This document shows positions 53,063-62,417 of a stretch of DNA of 64,000 nt, in pieces. This DNA is from Streptomyces composti. GTDB taxonomy: Bacteria; Actinomycetota; Actinomycetes; Streptomycetales; Streptomycetaceae. The stretch lies in assembly GCF_012034205.1 (NCBI RefSeq), contig NZ_JAATEM010000029.1, positions 1 through 64,000 on the forward strand. Reading direction: 5' to 3'. The notes below the pieces were generated by a model. That model was not told the origin of the DNA. It was given only the letters and a program-made list of their open reading frames with translations, and ran no database searches. Each line of letters opens with the position of its first letter. The first letter of the stretch is position 1. A program made the position numbers and the translations under genes.

Positions 53063-55594
53063 TCAGATGACCGTGCCGGCGCTGCCCGACGTGCTGGGCG
53101 TGCCGGCCTCGCTGCTCTCGGGGGCGCCGGCCGAACTGCTCGTCTCCGCCGGGGAGGACGAGGCGGGACCACTGGCCGAGTCGCTGGTGGACGGCTCGTC
53201 GGGCGGCGTGGTCGGGGTGTCGGTCGGGTCCGGCTCGGTCCCGGTGGGCTCCGGGTCCGGCGAGGTCGGGTCCGGGGACTCGGACGTGGGCGGCTTGGTG
53301 GTCTTCGTCGGCTTGGACGTGGGCGACTTCGTGGGCGACTTCGTCGGGGACTTGGTCGGCTCGTCCGGCTCCTCGCTGTCGTCCTCGGACGGCTCGCCCG
53401 ACGTCGAGGCCGTCGGCGTCGGGTCGTCCGCCGTGCCCAGCTTGCCGTCCGGGCCCGGGTCGGAGGGCCGGCTGGTGGCCTTGCCGGTGTCGCCCTCGTC
53501 GCCGGCCGCCGGGTCGGCGCCCAGGCTGCCGTCGTCGGGGCCCTGGGTGGCGGAGGGGTTGACGCCCACGTTCTCCGAGGGCCGGCCCGCCTCCCCGTCC
53601 GAGGTGGCGCCGAGGGTGACGACGGTGCCGAGGACGGCGACGAGCAGCGCGCCCGCGCCGGCGGCCACCAGGTTGCGCCGCGCCAGGTTCTTCAGACCGC
53701 CGCCCTGCTTGGGCGCCGGGGCGGCGGGCGAGGGCGTGGCCGCGGAACGGTTGATGATCAGCGCGGTGTCGGCGGGCGGCTTCACCTCGGGGAAGGCCGT
53801 CGGCACTCCGCGGGGCGGCGAGGCCGACTCCTCGGCGTGCGCCTCGGGCACCTCCTCCCCCGCGGTCGGCGCCAGTGCCAGCGGGGTGCCGGAGCGGTCG
53901 GCGACCAGGGCGAGGGCCCGGCGTCCCGCGACCGTGCCGCGCTTGTCGGAGAGCGCGCCGCGCAGCCCGATGGACGCCTCCAGTTCGGCGCGCGACCGGT
54001 CGAGCTGCCCGCAGCACAGGGCGTGGATGCCGAGCTCGTGGTGGAAGTAGCCCTGTTCGGCCACGTCCCCGGCGAGGCGTGCGGCCTCGGCGCCGGCCCG
54101 CAGCGTGCGCTCCCAGGCGCTCCAGTGCAGGCCCGCGGCGAAGGCGGGCGCCGCGGTGCGGGCCAGCTGCACGGCGACGGGCTGCTCGTCGTCACCGGTG
54201 GCCGTGGTGAGCGGCACGACGGCGGTGAGCGCGGCGAGCACCGCGTCCGCCTCCGCGCAGACCCGCTCGGGGGTGACCGAGGGGTGCCCTGCCCACCAGG
54301 CGTAGTGCTGGGCGGCCGTGGTGGCCTGGGCGGTCAGGTCCTCGGCGTATCCGGCGGCCTCGAGCTGGGTCAGCACCCCGGCGGCCAGACGGTAGTGGGC
54401 GCCGACGGGCGTGACGAGGCCGCAGGCGGCCAGTTCGCCGAGCGCGGCGTCCGCGTGGGTGTCGCCCACCAGGGCGGGCAGATGCGCCTGGTGCGGCACC
54501 TCGCCGCCGAGCGCCACCGCGAACCGCAGGGTGGCACGGGCGGAGGCGCTGAGCCGGGAGGCGAGCAGCGGCGCGGGCGCCGCGGCGTCGCCCAGCGGGG
54601 GCAGCGGGACCTCGTCGCCGCCGACGGGGTCGTAGGGCAGGTCGTCGGGGCGGGCGTCGGCGAAGACGCCGAACTCGTCGACCGCGCCGGCCCCGGCGCG
54701 CAGCCGGTCGAGCTGCCGCAGCAGGGCGCCGGCCTGGACGAAGCGCAGCGGCAGCCCCTCGGACTCGAACCACAGGTCGCCCGCCCAGTTGGCCTCGTCC
54801 TCGGTGAGCCGGCGCCCCACGGCGTGCTCCAGCAGGTCGAGGCCCGCGGCGCGGTCGAGGCCCTCGAGGACGACCTCCTCCACGCCGGCGTCGGCGGAGG
54901 GCGCGGGCACGTCCGGGGTGGCGGCAAACAGGAAGGCGCACTCCGGGGTGGCGTCCAGCAGCTCGTCGAGGCTCTCCCCGCCGAACTCCAGGTCGTCCAG
55001 GACCACGACGGCGCCGATCTCGCGGACGTGCTCGACCAGCTCCGCCCGCTCCGGCCGGTACAGCGGGGCGTTGTGGACGGCGTAGAAGAGGTCGTGGAGC
55101 AGGTCGTCGGGAGTGCGCCGGTGACCGCTGAGGCGGACGACGCCGTCGGGGGCGAGGTCCGCGCAGTCCTCGGCGACGGTGTCGAGCAGCCGGGTGCGGC
55201 CGGATCCCGCGGGGCCGGTGAGGCGCACCGAGCGGCCACGGGCGAGCAGCCGGACCAGCTGTTCGCGGGTCTCCTGACGGGCCAGCAGCGGCAGCGCGGG
55301 CTGCGCGGGGCCGGGCGGGACGGGCGGGCGGGCCGCGCGCTCCACCTCGGCGCGCTCGGCCGCGTCGAGCTTCACGGGCCGGGCGGGCCGCTCGGCCGGC
55401 GGGCAGGGTTCTATCTCGCTGCCGTCGACGGGGTTGACGGTGAGCAGGAAGTCGCCGGAGACCAGCTGCACCGTGCGGGCGAGTGCGGGCGGTGAGAAGT
55501 CGGATGTGAGGGAGTCCCGGGGCGGGCGCTGGCGCGGTGCGTCACCGTCACCGTGCCGGCCGTACTCCTCGGGTCCCGGAGTGTTCGGGTCCAT
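53063..55594 (-). CDS. Membrane-anchored STAND-like NTPase with Ser/Thr/Pro-rich extracytoplasmic stalk
   Basis: 843 aa (MDPNTPGPEEYGRHGDGD). Residues about 105-400 are an AAA/STAND-type NTPase: GPAGSGRTR at 127-135, where Arg133 replaces the canonical Walker A lysine, and VVVLDDLE (Asp200/201). Residues 400-580 are helical, TPR-like. One membrane helix lies at about 640-662 (LVAAGAGALLVAVLGTVVTL). The last 180 residues are Ser/Thr/Pro/Asp-rich (SPTKSPTKSPTSKPTKTTKP) and end TPSTSGSAGTVI, a wall-spanning stalk with no folded domain. No LuxR or SARP DNA-binding domain is present. Upstream on the same strand is a STAS protein. Function unknown; a transmembrane signalling ATPase is an inference. 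Confidence 0.75.
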   Translation of the reverse strand: MDPNTPGPEEYGRHGDGDAPRQRPPRDSLTSDFSPPALARTVQLVSGDFLLTVNPVDGSEIEPCPPAERPARPVKLDAAERAEVERAARPPVPPGPAQPALPLLARQETREQLVRLLARGRSVRLTGPAGSGRTRLLDTVAEDCADLAPDGVVRLSGHRRTPDDLLHDLFYAVHNAPLYRPERAELVEHVREIGAVVVLDDLEFGGESLDELLDATPECAFLFAATPDVPAPSADAGVEEVVLEGLDRAAGLDLLEHAVGRRLTEDEANWAGDLWFESEGLPLRFVQAGALLRQLDRLRAGAGAVDEFGVFADARPDDLPYDPVGGDEVPLPPLGDAAAPAPLLASRLSASARATLRFAVALGGEVPHQAHLPALVGDTHADAALGELAACGLVTPVGAHYRLAAGVLTQLEAAGYAEDLTAQATTAAQHYAWWAGHPSVTPERVCAEADAVLAALTAVVPLTTATGDDEQPVAVQLARTAAPAFAAGLHWSAWERTLRAGAEAARLAGDVAEQGYFHHELGIHALCCGQLDRSRAELEASIGLRGALSDKRGTVAGRRALALVADRSGTPLALAPTAGEEVPEAHAEESASPPRGVPTAFPEVKPPADTALIINRSAATPSPAAPAPKQGGGLKNLARRNLVAAGAGALLVAVLGTVVTLGATSDGEAGRPSENVGVNPSATQGPDDGSLGADPAAGDEGDTGKATSRPSDPGPDGKLGTADDPTPTASTSGEPSEDDSEEPDEPTKSPTKSPTKSPTSKPTKTTKPPTSESPDPTSPDPEPTGTEPDPTDTPTTPPDEPSTSDSASGPASSSPAETSSSAGAPESSEAGTPSTSGSAGTVI

Positions 55595-55880
55595 CAGTAC
55601 CTAGCCCCCAAAAGCGTCGTGTGCCCGAGCCCCATGGACAGGACCCAAAGCCCCTCCCGGCCTTGCTGTGCACACCGCGCTGTCGCTTCTGGTCCGGGCC
55701 CGCTCGAGGGTTGCAGGGCAGCGGGCAGCCGAACCCTAAACCTTTGCTCAGTATCTACGACAGTCCGGGGTACCGCGCCGCCCGAGACGTCACAGTCTCG
55801 TGAGGATTGTGCGGACCACCCGCACCGGACCGGCCCGTACCGGAACCTCTGACCGGCCCCTGCCGGGCCCTCGGCGGGAC

Positions 55881-56204
55881 TCACACCCGGGGCAGGCTGT
55901 CCACTCCGATGCCGCCCTCGATTGCCAGGATCCGGTGCAGCCGGGTGGCCACCAGCAGGCGCTGCATCTGCGGCGGCACACCGCGCAGCACCAGGCGCCG
56001 GCCGCAGCGGCCGGCCCGCCGGTGGGCTCCCATGATCACCCCGAGTCCGGTGGCGTCCCAGGAGTCCAGTTCGGACAGGTCCAGCACCAGGTCGCCGACT
56101 CCGTCGTCGACGGCGGAGTGCAGGACCGTGCGGGCGTCCGCCGCGCTGCGGACGTCGAGGCGGCCCCCGACGACCAGCTCGGCGTGGTCGCCCCTGATGT
56201 GCAT
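55881..56204 (-). CDS. STAS-domain anti-sigma factor antagonist-like protein
   Basis: 107 aa from ATG 56204 (MHIRGDHAELVVGG) with GGGGAG upstream; the frame is open to 56366. STAS fold: AELVVGGRLDVRSAADARTVL, LVLDLSELDSWDATGLGVIM. The usual phospho-acceptor position (SpoIIAA DSSG) reads DATG, so Thr52 replaces Ser. Typical members bind and inhibit anti-sigma kinases. Located between the 3-hydroxyacyl-CoA dehydrogenase and the large NTPase genes, all on the minus strand; no kinase partner is adjacent. Confidence 0.82.
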   Translation of the reverse strand: MHIRGDHAELVVGGRLDVRSAADARTVLHSAVDDGVGDLVLDLSELDSWDATGLGVIMGAHRRAGRCGRRLVLRGVPPQMQRLLVATRLHRILAIEGGIGVDSLPRV

Positions 56205-56344
56205 ATGCGCTCCCCGTGGCCTGCGTTCTCGTGCTCCGAGTGGCTTGTCGTTGATCGTTGTTCGTTTTTGTACAGCCGGTGATGCAAGGTCTGACTGCGC
56301 GAGGGCCGCCGAGGTTGCTGGCTGTGAGCGAACCGATACCGAAT

Positions 56345-56376
56345 TCACCCCGGCGTGTGATGCCACGCCGGGGTGA
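56345..56376 (-). terminator. Terminator of the 3-hydroxyacyl-CoA dehydrogenase gene
   Basis: Perfect 13-bp arms (56345-56357 and 56364-56376) with a 6-nt loop, starting 8 nt beyond the stop; the minus strand continues GAATTC. Confidence 0.8.
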
Positions 56377-56383
56377 GGCGGTG

Positions 56384-57232
56384 TCAGTGCTTGTAGAAGC
56401 CCTGCCCGCTCTTGCGGCCGATGTCACCGGCGTCAACCATCCGGCGCATCAGTTCGGGGGCGGCGAACTTCTCGTCCTGGGACTCGGTGTAGATGTTGCC
56501 GGTCGCGTGCAGCAGGATGTCCACGCCGGTCAGGTCGGCGGTGGCGAGCGGACCCATGGCGTGGCCGAAGCCCAGCTTGCAGGCGAGGTCGATGTCCTCG
56601 GCGCTGGCGACGCCCGACTCGTACAGCTTCGCGGCCTCGACGACCAGGGCGCAGATGAGGCGGGTGGTGACGAAGCCGGCGACGTCGCGGTTGACGACGA
56701 TGCACGTCTTGCCGACGGACTCGGCGAACTCCCGCGCCTTGGCCAGCGTTTCGTCGCTCGTCTTGTAGCCGCGGACCAGCTCGCACAGCTGCATCATCGG
56801 CACCGGCGAGAAGAAGTGCGTGCCGACGACGCGCTCCGGGCGCTCCGTCACGGCCGCGATCTTGGTGATCGGGATGGCGGAGGTGTTGGAGGCGAGCACC
56901 GTGTCCTCGCGGACCAGCTTGTCGAGGGTGCGGAAGATCTCGTGCTTGACCTCGAGCTTCTCGAACACGGCCTCGACCACGACATCGGCGTCCGCGCAGG
57001 CGTCCAGGTCGGTCGTGGGGGTGATCCGGGCGAGGGCGGCCTCGGCGTCCTGCGCCTGCAGCTTGCCCTTGCTCACGAACTTGTCGTACGAGGCCTTGAT
57101 GCCGTCGGTGCCCCGCGTGAGCGCCTCGTCGGTGACGTCGCGCAGAACGACGTCCCAGCCCGCCTGGGCGGAGACCTGGGCGATACCGGATCCCATGAGA
57201 CCGGCTCCGATGACGGCGAGCTTGCGTGCCAC
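56384..57232 (-). CDS. 3-hydroxybutyryl-CoA dehydrogenase
   Basis: 282 aa from GTG 57232 (VARKLAVIGAGLMGSGIAQ) with GGGGAG upstream; an open frame continues to 57325, but the conserved N-terminus starts here. Rossmann GAGLMG at 9-14, NAD specificity, SNTSAIPITKIA, catalytic His in GTHFFSPVPMMQL, and C-terminal RKSGQGFY. Oxidises or reduces 3-hydroxyacyl-CoA (C4) in beta-oxidation or butyryl-CoA synthesis. Fits with the thiolase and IcmA elsewhere in the window. Confidence 0.93.
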   Translation of the reverse strand: MARKLAVIGAGLMGSGIAQVSAQAGWDVVLRDVTDEALTRGTDGIKASYDKFVSKGKLQAQDAEAALARITPTTDLDACADADVVVEAVFEKLEVKHEIFRTLDKLVREDTVLASNTSAIPITKIAAVTERPERVVGTHFFSPVPMMQLCELVRGYKTSDETLAKAREFAESVGKTCIVVNRDVAGFVTTRLICALVVEAAKLYESGVASAEDIDLACKLGFGHAMGPLATADLTGVDILLHATGNIYTESQDEKFAAPELMRRMVDAGDIGRKSGQGFYKH

Positions 57233-57342
57233 TGTGCGACTCCCCTGATACGCGCTGTCGTTGTTCTCTCGGGCGGACACTAGCGCCCGTGGGACGCCAT
57301 GTGGCGGGTTAGTAACGCGCGTCACGTCTCACATGACGGACA

Positions 57343-57999
57343 TCACACCGCCCGGCTCCTCTCGGCGCTCCGGACGGCGTACGTGAGCACCCTGGGACTG
57401 AGCAGTTCCTCCATCTCGTCCAGCAGGACGAGCGCCTCGCGGGAGACCTCCGAGGGCCGGCCGCCGGCGAGCATGCGCTCGCCGATGACGGCGATGACCG
57501 TCGAGTGGAGCCAGCTGATCTGACCGGCCATCAGCCGGGGCGTGAGGTCGTCGTCCCGGGCGCCGGTCTCTTCGCGCAGGGTCTGCTCGAGGTCCGCAAG
57601 CGTCTCCTGTCCGATGGCCCACATCCGGGAGCGCAGGGCGGGCGAGTCCTGGATCACCCGCATGAAATCGGCGTACCCGTCCATCAGGCCGATCCGGGGC
57701 GAGACGGACTCGGCCTCCTCGCGCAGCTCCCGCAGGACGGCCTCGGCGGCGGACTCCCCGGCACGCCGCCCGCGCACCCAGCGGGAGAGCAGGTCGGTGA
57801 CACCCTTGGCCCGGTCGAGGAAGAGGTCCTCCTTGGCCGGGAAGTAGTTGTAGACGGTGTTGACGGAGACGTTCGCCGCGTCCGCCACCTCGGCCACGGT
57901 CACGGACTCGAAGCCCCGCTCGACGAACAGGGCCGTGGCGACATCGGAGATGTACTGCCGGGTCTGCCGCTTCTTCCGTTCCCTGAGTCCCTCGGCCAT
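57343..57999 (-). CDS. TetR-family regulator
   Basis: 218 aa (MAEGLRERKKRQTRQYISDV). HTH: ATALFVERGFESVTVAEVADAANVSVNTVYNYFPAKEDLF. Divergent from a DrrA/DrrB-like exporter with 79 nt between starts, the standard arrangement for a repressor of an efflux system. The gap holds GAAAACTT...AAAATTTC as a weak operator candidate. Confidence 0.9.
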   Translation of the reverse strand: MAEGLRERKKRQTRQYISDVATALFVERGFESVTVAEVADAANVSVNTVYNYFPAKEDLFLDRAKGVTDLLSRWVRGRRAGESAAEAVLRELREEAESVSPRIGLMDGYADFMRVIQDSPALRSRMWAIGQETLADLEQTLREETGARDDDLTPRLMAGQISWLHSTVIAVIGERMLAGGRPSEVSREALVLLDEMEELLSPRVLTYAVRSAERSRAV

Positions 58000-58078
58000 G
58001 TCCGCATCCTAGCTTCGCTGGGCGCGATGAAAACTTGGGGTCGTTGCAAAATTTCAGTCCCTCTGCTTTTCTGGGGGC

Positions 58079-58857
<779 letters not shown>

Positions 58858-58861
<4 letters not shown>

Positions 58862-59655
58862 GCGGCCACACCCCCCGTACCGCCGCCCGCCCCGAAGGAC
58901 CGACGATGCTGCTGCACGACACCGCACTGATCTATGGCCGCTGCCTGCGCCAGTCCCTCCGCTCCCGCTTCGCCCTGCTCTTCGGCCTGCTGATGCCGAT
59001 GCTGTACCTGCTCTTCTTCGGGCCGCTGCTGACCGGTCTGCCGCTCGGCGGGCGCGGCAGCTCCTGGCAGGTGCTGGTTCCCGGGCTGCTGCTGCAACTG
59101 GGGCTCTTCGGTGCCTCCTTCGCGGGCTTCGCGATCATCATCGAGAAGGGCCACGGGGTGGTGGACCGGATGCGAGTGACCCCGGTGAGCCGGCTCGCCC
59201 TGCTGCTGGGCCGGGTACTGCGGGACGCCACCGTGTTCGTGTTCCAGGCGGTGCTGCTGGTGCTGGCCGCGGTGGCGATGGGACTCAGGGCACCACTGGC
59301 CGGCGTCCTCATCGGATTCGTCTTCGTCGCACTGCTCACGGTCTCGCTGGCGGCGCTGTCGTACGCGCTGGCCATGCGGATGGGCACCCCGCAGGGCTTC
59401 GGCCCGGCGATCAACGCGCTGACCATGCCGTCGATGCTGCTGTCAGGGCTGATGCTGCCGATGACCCTGGGCCCGGCCTGGCTGGACGCGCTGTCCCACC
59501 TGATGCCGCTGCGCTATCTGGTGGACGCGGTGCGCGACGCCTATGTCGGTGCCTACGCCACCGGCCACATGCTGCTGGGCTCCCTGGTGGCCACCGGCTT
59601 CGCACTGCTGGCCGTGACAGTGGGCACACGAGTGTTCCGGACGGCCGGGGCATAA
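58858..59655 (+). CDS. DrrB-type ABC-2 exporter permease
   Basis: 265 aa from ATG 58858 (MSGHTPRTAARPEGPTMLL); ATG 58906 (MLLHDTALIYGRCL) is an alternative start. Six membrane helices with the ABC-2 signature region GVVDRMRVTPVSRLALLLGR and MPLRYLVDAVRDAYVG. Partner of the preceding ATPase. Confidence 0.9.
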
Positions 59656-59668
59656 CTAGGCTGGCCGC

Positions 59669-60241
59669 ATGGTCAATCTGACGCGCATCTACACCCGCAC
59701 CGGCGACAAGGGCACCACCGCGCTCGGTGACATGAGCCGGGTCGCCAAGACCGATCTGCGGATCGCCGCGTACGCCGACGCCAACGAGGCGAACGCGGTG
59801 ATCGGCACGGCGATCGCGCTGGGCGGGCTGGAGGACGAGGTGGTACAGGTCCTCAAGCGGGTCCAGAACGACCTGTTCGACGTCGGCGCGGACCTGTCCA
59901 CGCCGGTGGTGGAGAACCCGGAGTACCCGCCGCTCCGGGTGGAGCAGTTCTACATCGACCGCCTCGAGGCGGACTGCGACCGCTTCAACGAGCGTCTGGA
60001 GAAGCTGCGCTCCTTCATCCTGCCGGGCGGCACCCCGGGCGCGGCCCTGCTGCACCAGGCCTGCACGGTGGTGCGGCGGGCCGAGCGGTCCACCTGGGCG
60101 GCGATGGACGTCCACGGCGAGACCATGAACCCGCTCACCGCCACCTACCTCAACCGCCTCTCCGACCTGCTGTTCATCCTGGCCCGCATCGCCAACAAGG
60201 AGACCGGCGACGTGCTGTGGGTGCCGGGCGGGGAGCGCTAG
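59669..60241 (+). CDS. PduO-type cob(I)alamin adenosyltransferase
   Basis: 190 aa (MVNLTRIYTRTGDKGTTALG). The ATP-binding TRTGDKGTT loop, then VAKTDLRIAAYADANEANAVIG, and RRAERSTWAAM mark the PduO/MMAB family that makes adenosylcobalamin, the cofactor of IcmA and methylmalonyl-CoA mutase. TAGGCT lies 6 nt before ATG (leaderless). Its last 4 nt overlap the convergent small membrane protein gene. Confidence 0.92.
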   Translation: MVNLTRIYTRTGDKGTTALGDMSRVAKTDLRIAAYADANEANAVIGTAIALGGLEDEVVQVLKRVQNDLFDVGADLSTPVVENPEYPPLRVEQFYIDRLEADCDRFNERLEKLRSFILPGGTPGAALLHQACTVVRRAERSTWAAMDVHGETMNPLTATYLNRLSDLLFILARIANKETGDVLWVPGGER

Positions 60242-60441
60242 AGGCGCTCCTTCCCGCGGGCGGGGCGGACGGTCCGGATCAGACCCCACAGGATCAGGGC
60301 CGAGCCGACGCACATCAGCACCGTGCCGACCTTGGTGAGCGTGACCACCGGGACCTCCACGTCCCCGGTGGTCAGCCTCAGCACCAGGCCGACGGCGAAG
60401 GTGACGACGCCCTCCGTGATGTCCTTCGCTGCCCTGGTCAT
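60238..60441 (-). CDS. Small two-helix membrane protein
   Basis: 67 aa (MTRAAKDITEGVVTFAVG). Two hydrophobic segments: GVVTFAVGLVLRL and VGTVLMCVGSALILWGLI. The start overlaps the stop of the gene upstream (ATGA), so it is coupled to it. Unknown function. Confidence 0.7.
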   Translation of the reverse strand: MTRAAKDITEGVVTFAVGLVLRLTTGDVEVPVVTLTKVGTVLMCVGSALILWGLIRTVRPARGKERL

Positions 60442-61067
60442 CGGTGCGCCCCCTCCCGAGCGGAGTTCTTACCGGTCTTCTCGGTCTTCTCGGTCTCACC
60501 GGTCTCCCCGGTGCTCGCGGTGACCGGATCGGCGTCCGCAGGGGCCCTTCTCGGCCAGACGAAGTAGGACAGCGCGATCAGTCCGTGGATGCCGGCCGCC
60601 CGCCAGGCGCCGCCGCGCCACTCCTCCAGCGAGGTGACCCGGCTCGGGTCGTCGACGTACCAGATCGCGCCCTGGAGCAGCACCGTCGCGACGACGGCAG
60701 CGACCAGGGTGCCCAGCCACACCCTGGCCTCGTGCCGCGCCCGTGCCATGCCGTAGCGCGGGGGCCTGACCAGCGGGCGGCCCTCGAGGCGGTGCGCCGC
60801 ATGGCCGTCCAGCCACTTCACGGTGCGGTGGCCGTGGCCCACGGTGTAGCCGATGTAGAGCGCGGCCAGCCCGTGCGTCCAGTTCGGTTCGGCGCCGTTC
60901 TTCAGGTCGATCGCGGTGACGATCAGCAGGACGACCTCGAGCAGCGGCTCGCACAGCAGCAGGGCCAGGCCGGTGCGCGGCATCCTCAGCAGGTAGCGGC
61001 AGGCCAGCCCGGCCGCCAGCAGCACCCAGAAGCCGATCTCGCAGGCGGCGATCAGTGCGACGATCAC
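60438..61067 (-). CDS. Integral membrane protein of unknown function
   Basis: 209 aa, about five membrane helices (LIAACEIGFWVLLAAGLACR, LALLLCEPLLEVVLLIVTAI, HGLAALYIGYTVGHGH, VAAVVATVLLQGAIWY, GIHGLIALSYFVWP). The C-terminus has an imperfect TGETEKTEKTGKN repeat. GTG or ATG start at 61067 (MIVALIAACE) following AGGAGC. In operon with the small membrane protein. Not assigned to a family. Confidence 0.75.
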   Translation of the reverse strand: MIVALIAACEIGFWVLLAAGLACRYLLRMPRTGLALLLCEPLLEVVLLIVTAIDLKNGAEPNWTHGLAALYIGYTVGHGHRTVKWLDGHAAHRLEGRPLVRPPRYGMARARHEARVWLGTLVAAVVATVLLQGAIWYVDDPSRVTSLEEWRGGAWRAAGIHGLIALSYFVWPRRAPADADPVTASTGETGETEKTEKTGKNSAREGAHR

Positions 61068-61220
61068 GGTTCGCTCCTCTCGGTCACCCTTTCAGGCTCC
61101 CGGTGACGGCGCCCGGACGCGTCGTCGCCTGCGATGAACTCGCAGTACATCGAAAGATGCAGTCCCGTACCGTCCCGGGGCATCAGGCGCCGGGTGCGCG
61201 CAGCGTGTTGGATGGTGCCC

Positions 61221-62417
61221 ATGGCCGCTGTACGTCTCCCCCGCCCGCACCGCTTCGACGTCTGGGCCGCGCTCGGCGGGCTGCTGGGCGGCCTCGTGCT
61301 GTGGGGGTTCGGGCTGGGCCTCAGGCACGACGACGACGCGATGGTGCAGTTCGCGGGCCGCGGGCCGATCCTGGTCCCGCTGGTCGTGATGGCCGGATGC
61401 GAACTGCTGCGCCGCAGCGCCCCGCGCGCCGGTCTGTGCCTGGGCACCCTGGCGCTGGCCGCCGACCAGCTCACCCAGGGCAGCATCGCCACGATCGTGA
61501 TGTACACCGACCTGATGTACGCGGCCGTGCTCTACGGCCCGGCGTCCACCGCACGCCGCCTGCCCTGGGTCACCGGGCTGCTGTCCCTCACCGGGGTGCT
61601 GGTGCCGTACGCGGTGTGGCGGGAACCCGAGGCTCTGCTGATCGGCGTCGTGACGGCCGGAGTCGCCTTCGCCCCCGCCTCCACCGGTCTCATCGTGCGC
61701 AATCACCGCGAGGCCGCGGACGCGGCGCTGCTGCGCGCCGAACAGACCGCGCTGCTGGCCGAGATGGACCGCAGCCAGGCGGTGACCGCGGAACGCGCCC
61801 GGATGGCCCGGGAGTTGCACGACCTGGTCGCCAACCATCTGTCGGCCATCGCCATCCACTCCACGGCGGCGCTCTCCCTGGAGGACGAGCGCACCTCCCG
61901 CGAGGCGCTCTCGGTCATCCGGGAGAACAGCGTCCAGGGTCTGTCCGAGATGCGACGGCTGATCGGCATCCTGCGCGACGGCGCCCAGGACCGGGAACCG
62001 GCGGCCACCCCGACCCTGGACGGCCTCGCCGCCCTGGTGGAGGGCGCCCGCGCCAACGGTCTGGACGCCGCCCTGGACGCCGAGCACGAGGCGGTGCCCG
62101 CGCCGGTGGAGCTGGCCGCCTACCGGATCGTCCAGGAGTCCCTGACCAACGCCCTCAAGCACGGCGCGCCGGGGCGGGTCACGGTGTGGCTGCGGCAGCG
62201 GGACGGCACCCTGTCCCTGCGGGTGACCAGCCCCTACGGTGGCCGGGACGCGCCGCGCGCTCCCGGTTCCGGCGCCGGCCTGGTGGGCATGCGGGAGCGT
62301 GCGGCGCTGCTGCACGGCACCTTCGACGCGGGTCCCCAGGACGGCCCCGACGGCAAGGTGTGGGTGGTCCGCGCGGAGCTCCCCGTCCACGACATCGACC
62401 GAGGAGGCAGTGAATGA
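61221..62417 (+). CDS. chiS: NarL-type sensor histidine kinase, ChiS-like
   Basis: About 398 aa from ATG 61221 (MAAVRLPRPHRFDVWAAL); the frame is open from 61134 and ATG 61212 is possible. Four or five N-terminal membrane helices (FDVWAALGGLLGGLVLWGFG and following), HisKA_3 H-box ARMARELHDLVANHLSAI, and HATPase YRIVQESLTNALKHG and GAGLVGMRERAAL. The stop overlaps the regulator start (ATGA). In S. coelicolor and S. thermoviolaceus a ChiS-ChiR pair lies directly upstream of chitinase chiC and controls it; position and type match, hence the symbol. Confidence 0.8.
   Translation: MAAVRLPRPHRFDVWAALGGLLGGLVLWGFGLGLRHDDDAMVQFAGRGPILVPLVVMAGCELLRRSAPRAGLCLGTLALAADQLTQGSIATIVMYTDLMYAAVLYGPASTARRLPWVTGLLSLTGVLVPYAVWREPEALLIGVVTAGVAFAPASTGLIVRNHREAADAALLRAEQTALLAEMDRSQAVTAERARMARELHDLVANHLSAIAIHSTAALSLEDERTSREALSVIRENSVQGLSEMRRLIGILRDGAQDREPAATPTLDGLAALVEGARANGLDAALDAEHEAVPAPVELAAYRIVQESLTNALKHGAPGRVTVWLRQRDGTLSLRVTSPYGGRDAPRAPGSGAGLVGMRERAALLHGTFDAGPQDGPDGKVWVVRAELPVHDIDRGGSE

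Noticed and set aside
53039..55495. Plus-strand frames (818 and 327 codons) over the large NTPase gene
   Set aside because: Gly/Arg- or Ser/Gly/Val-rich shadows; the minus strand carries Walker motifs, a membrane helix and a terminator in the right place.
59656..59668. Cobalamin riboswitch before the adenosyltransferase gene or icmA
   Set aside because: Only 13 nt separate the exporter and adenosyltransferase genes, and no B12-box sequence was seen before icmA or meaB.
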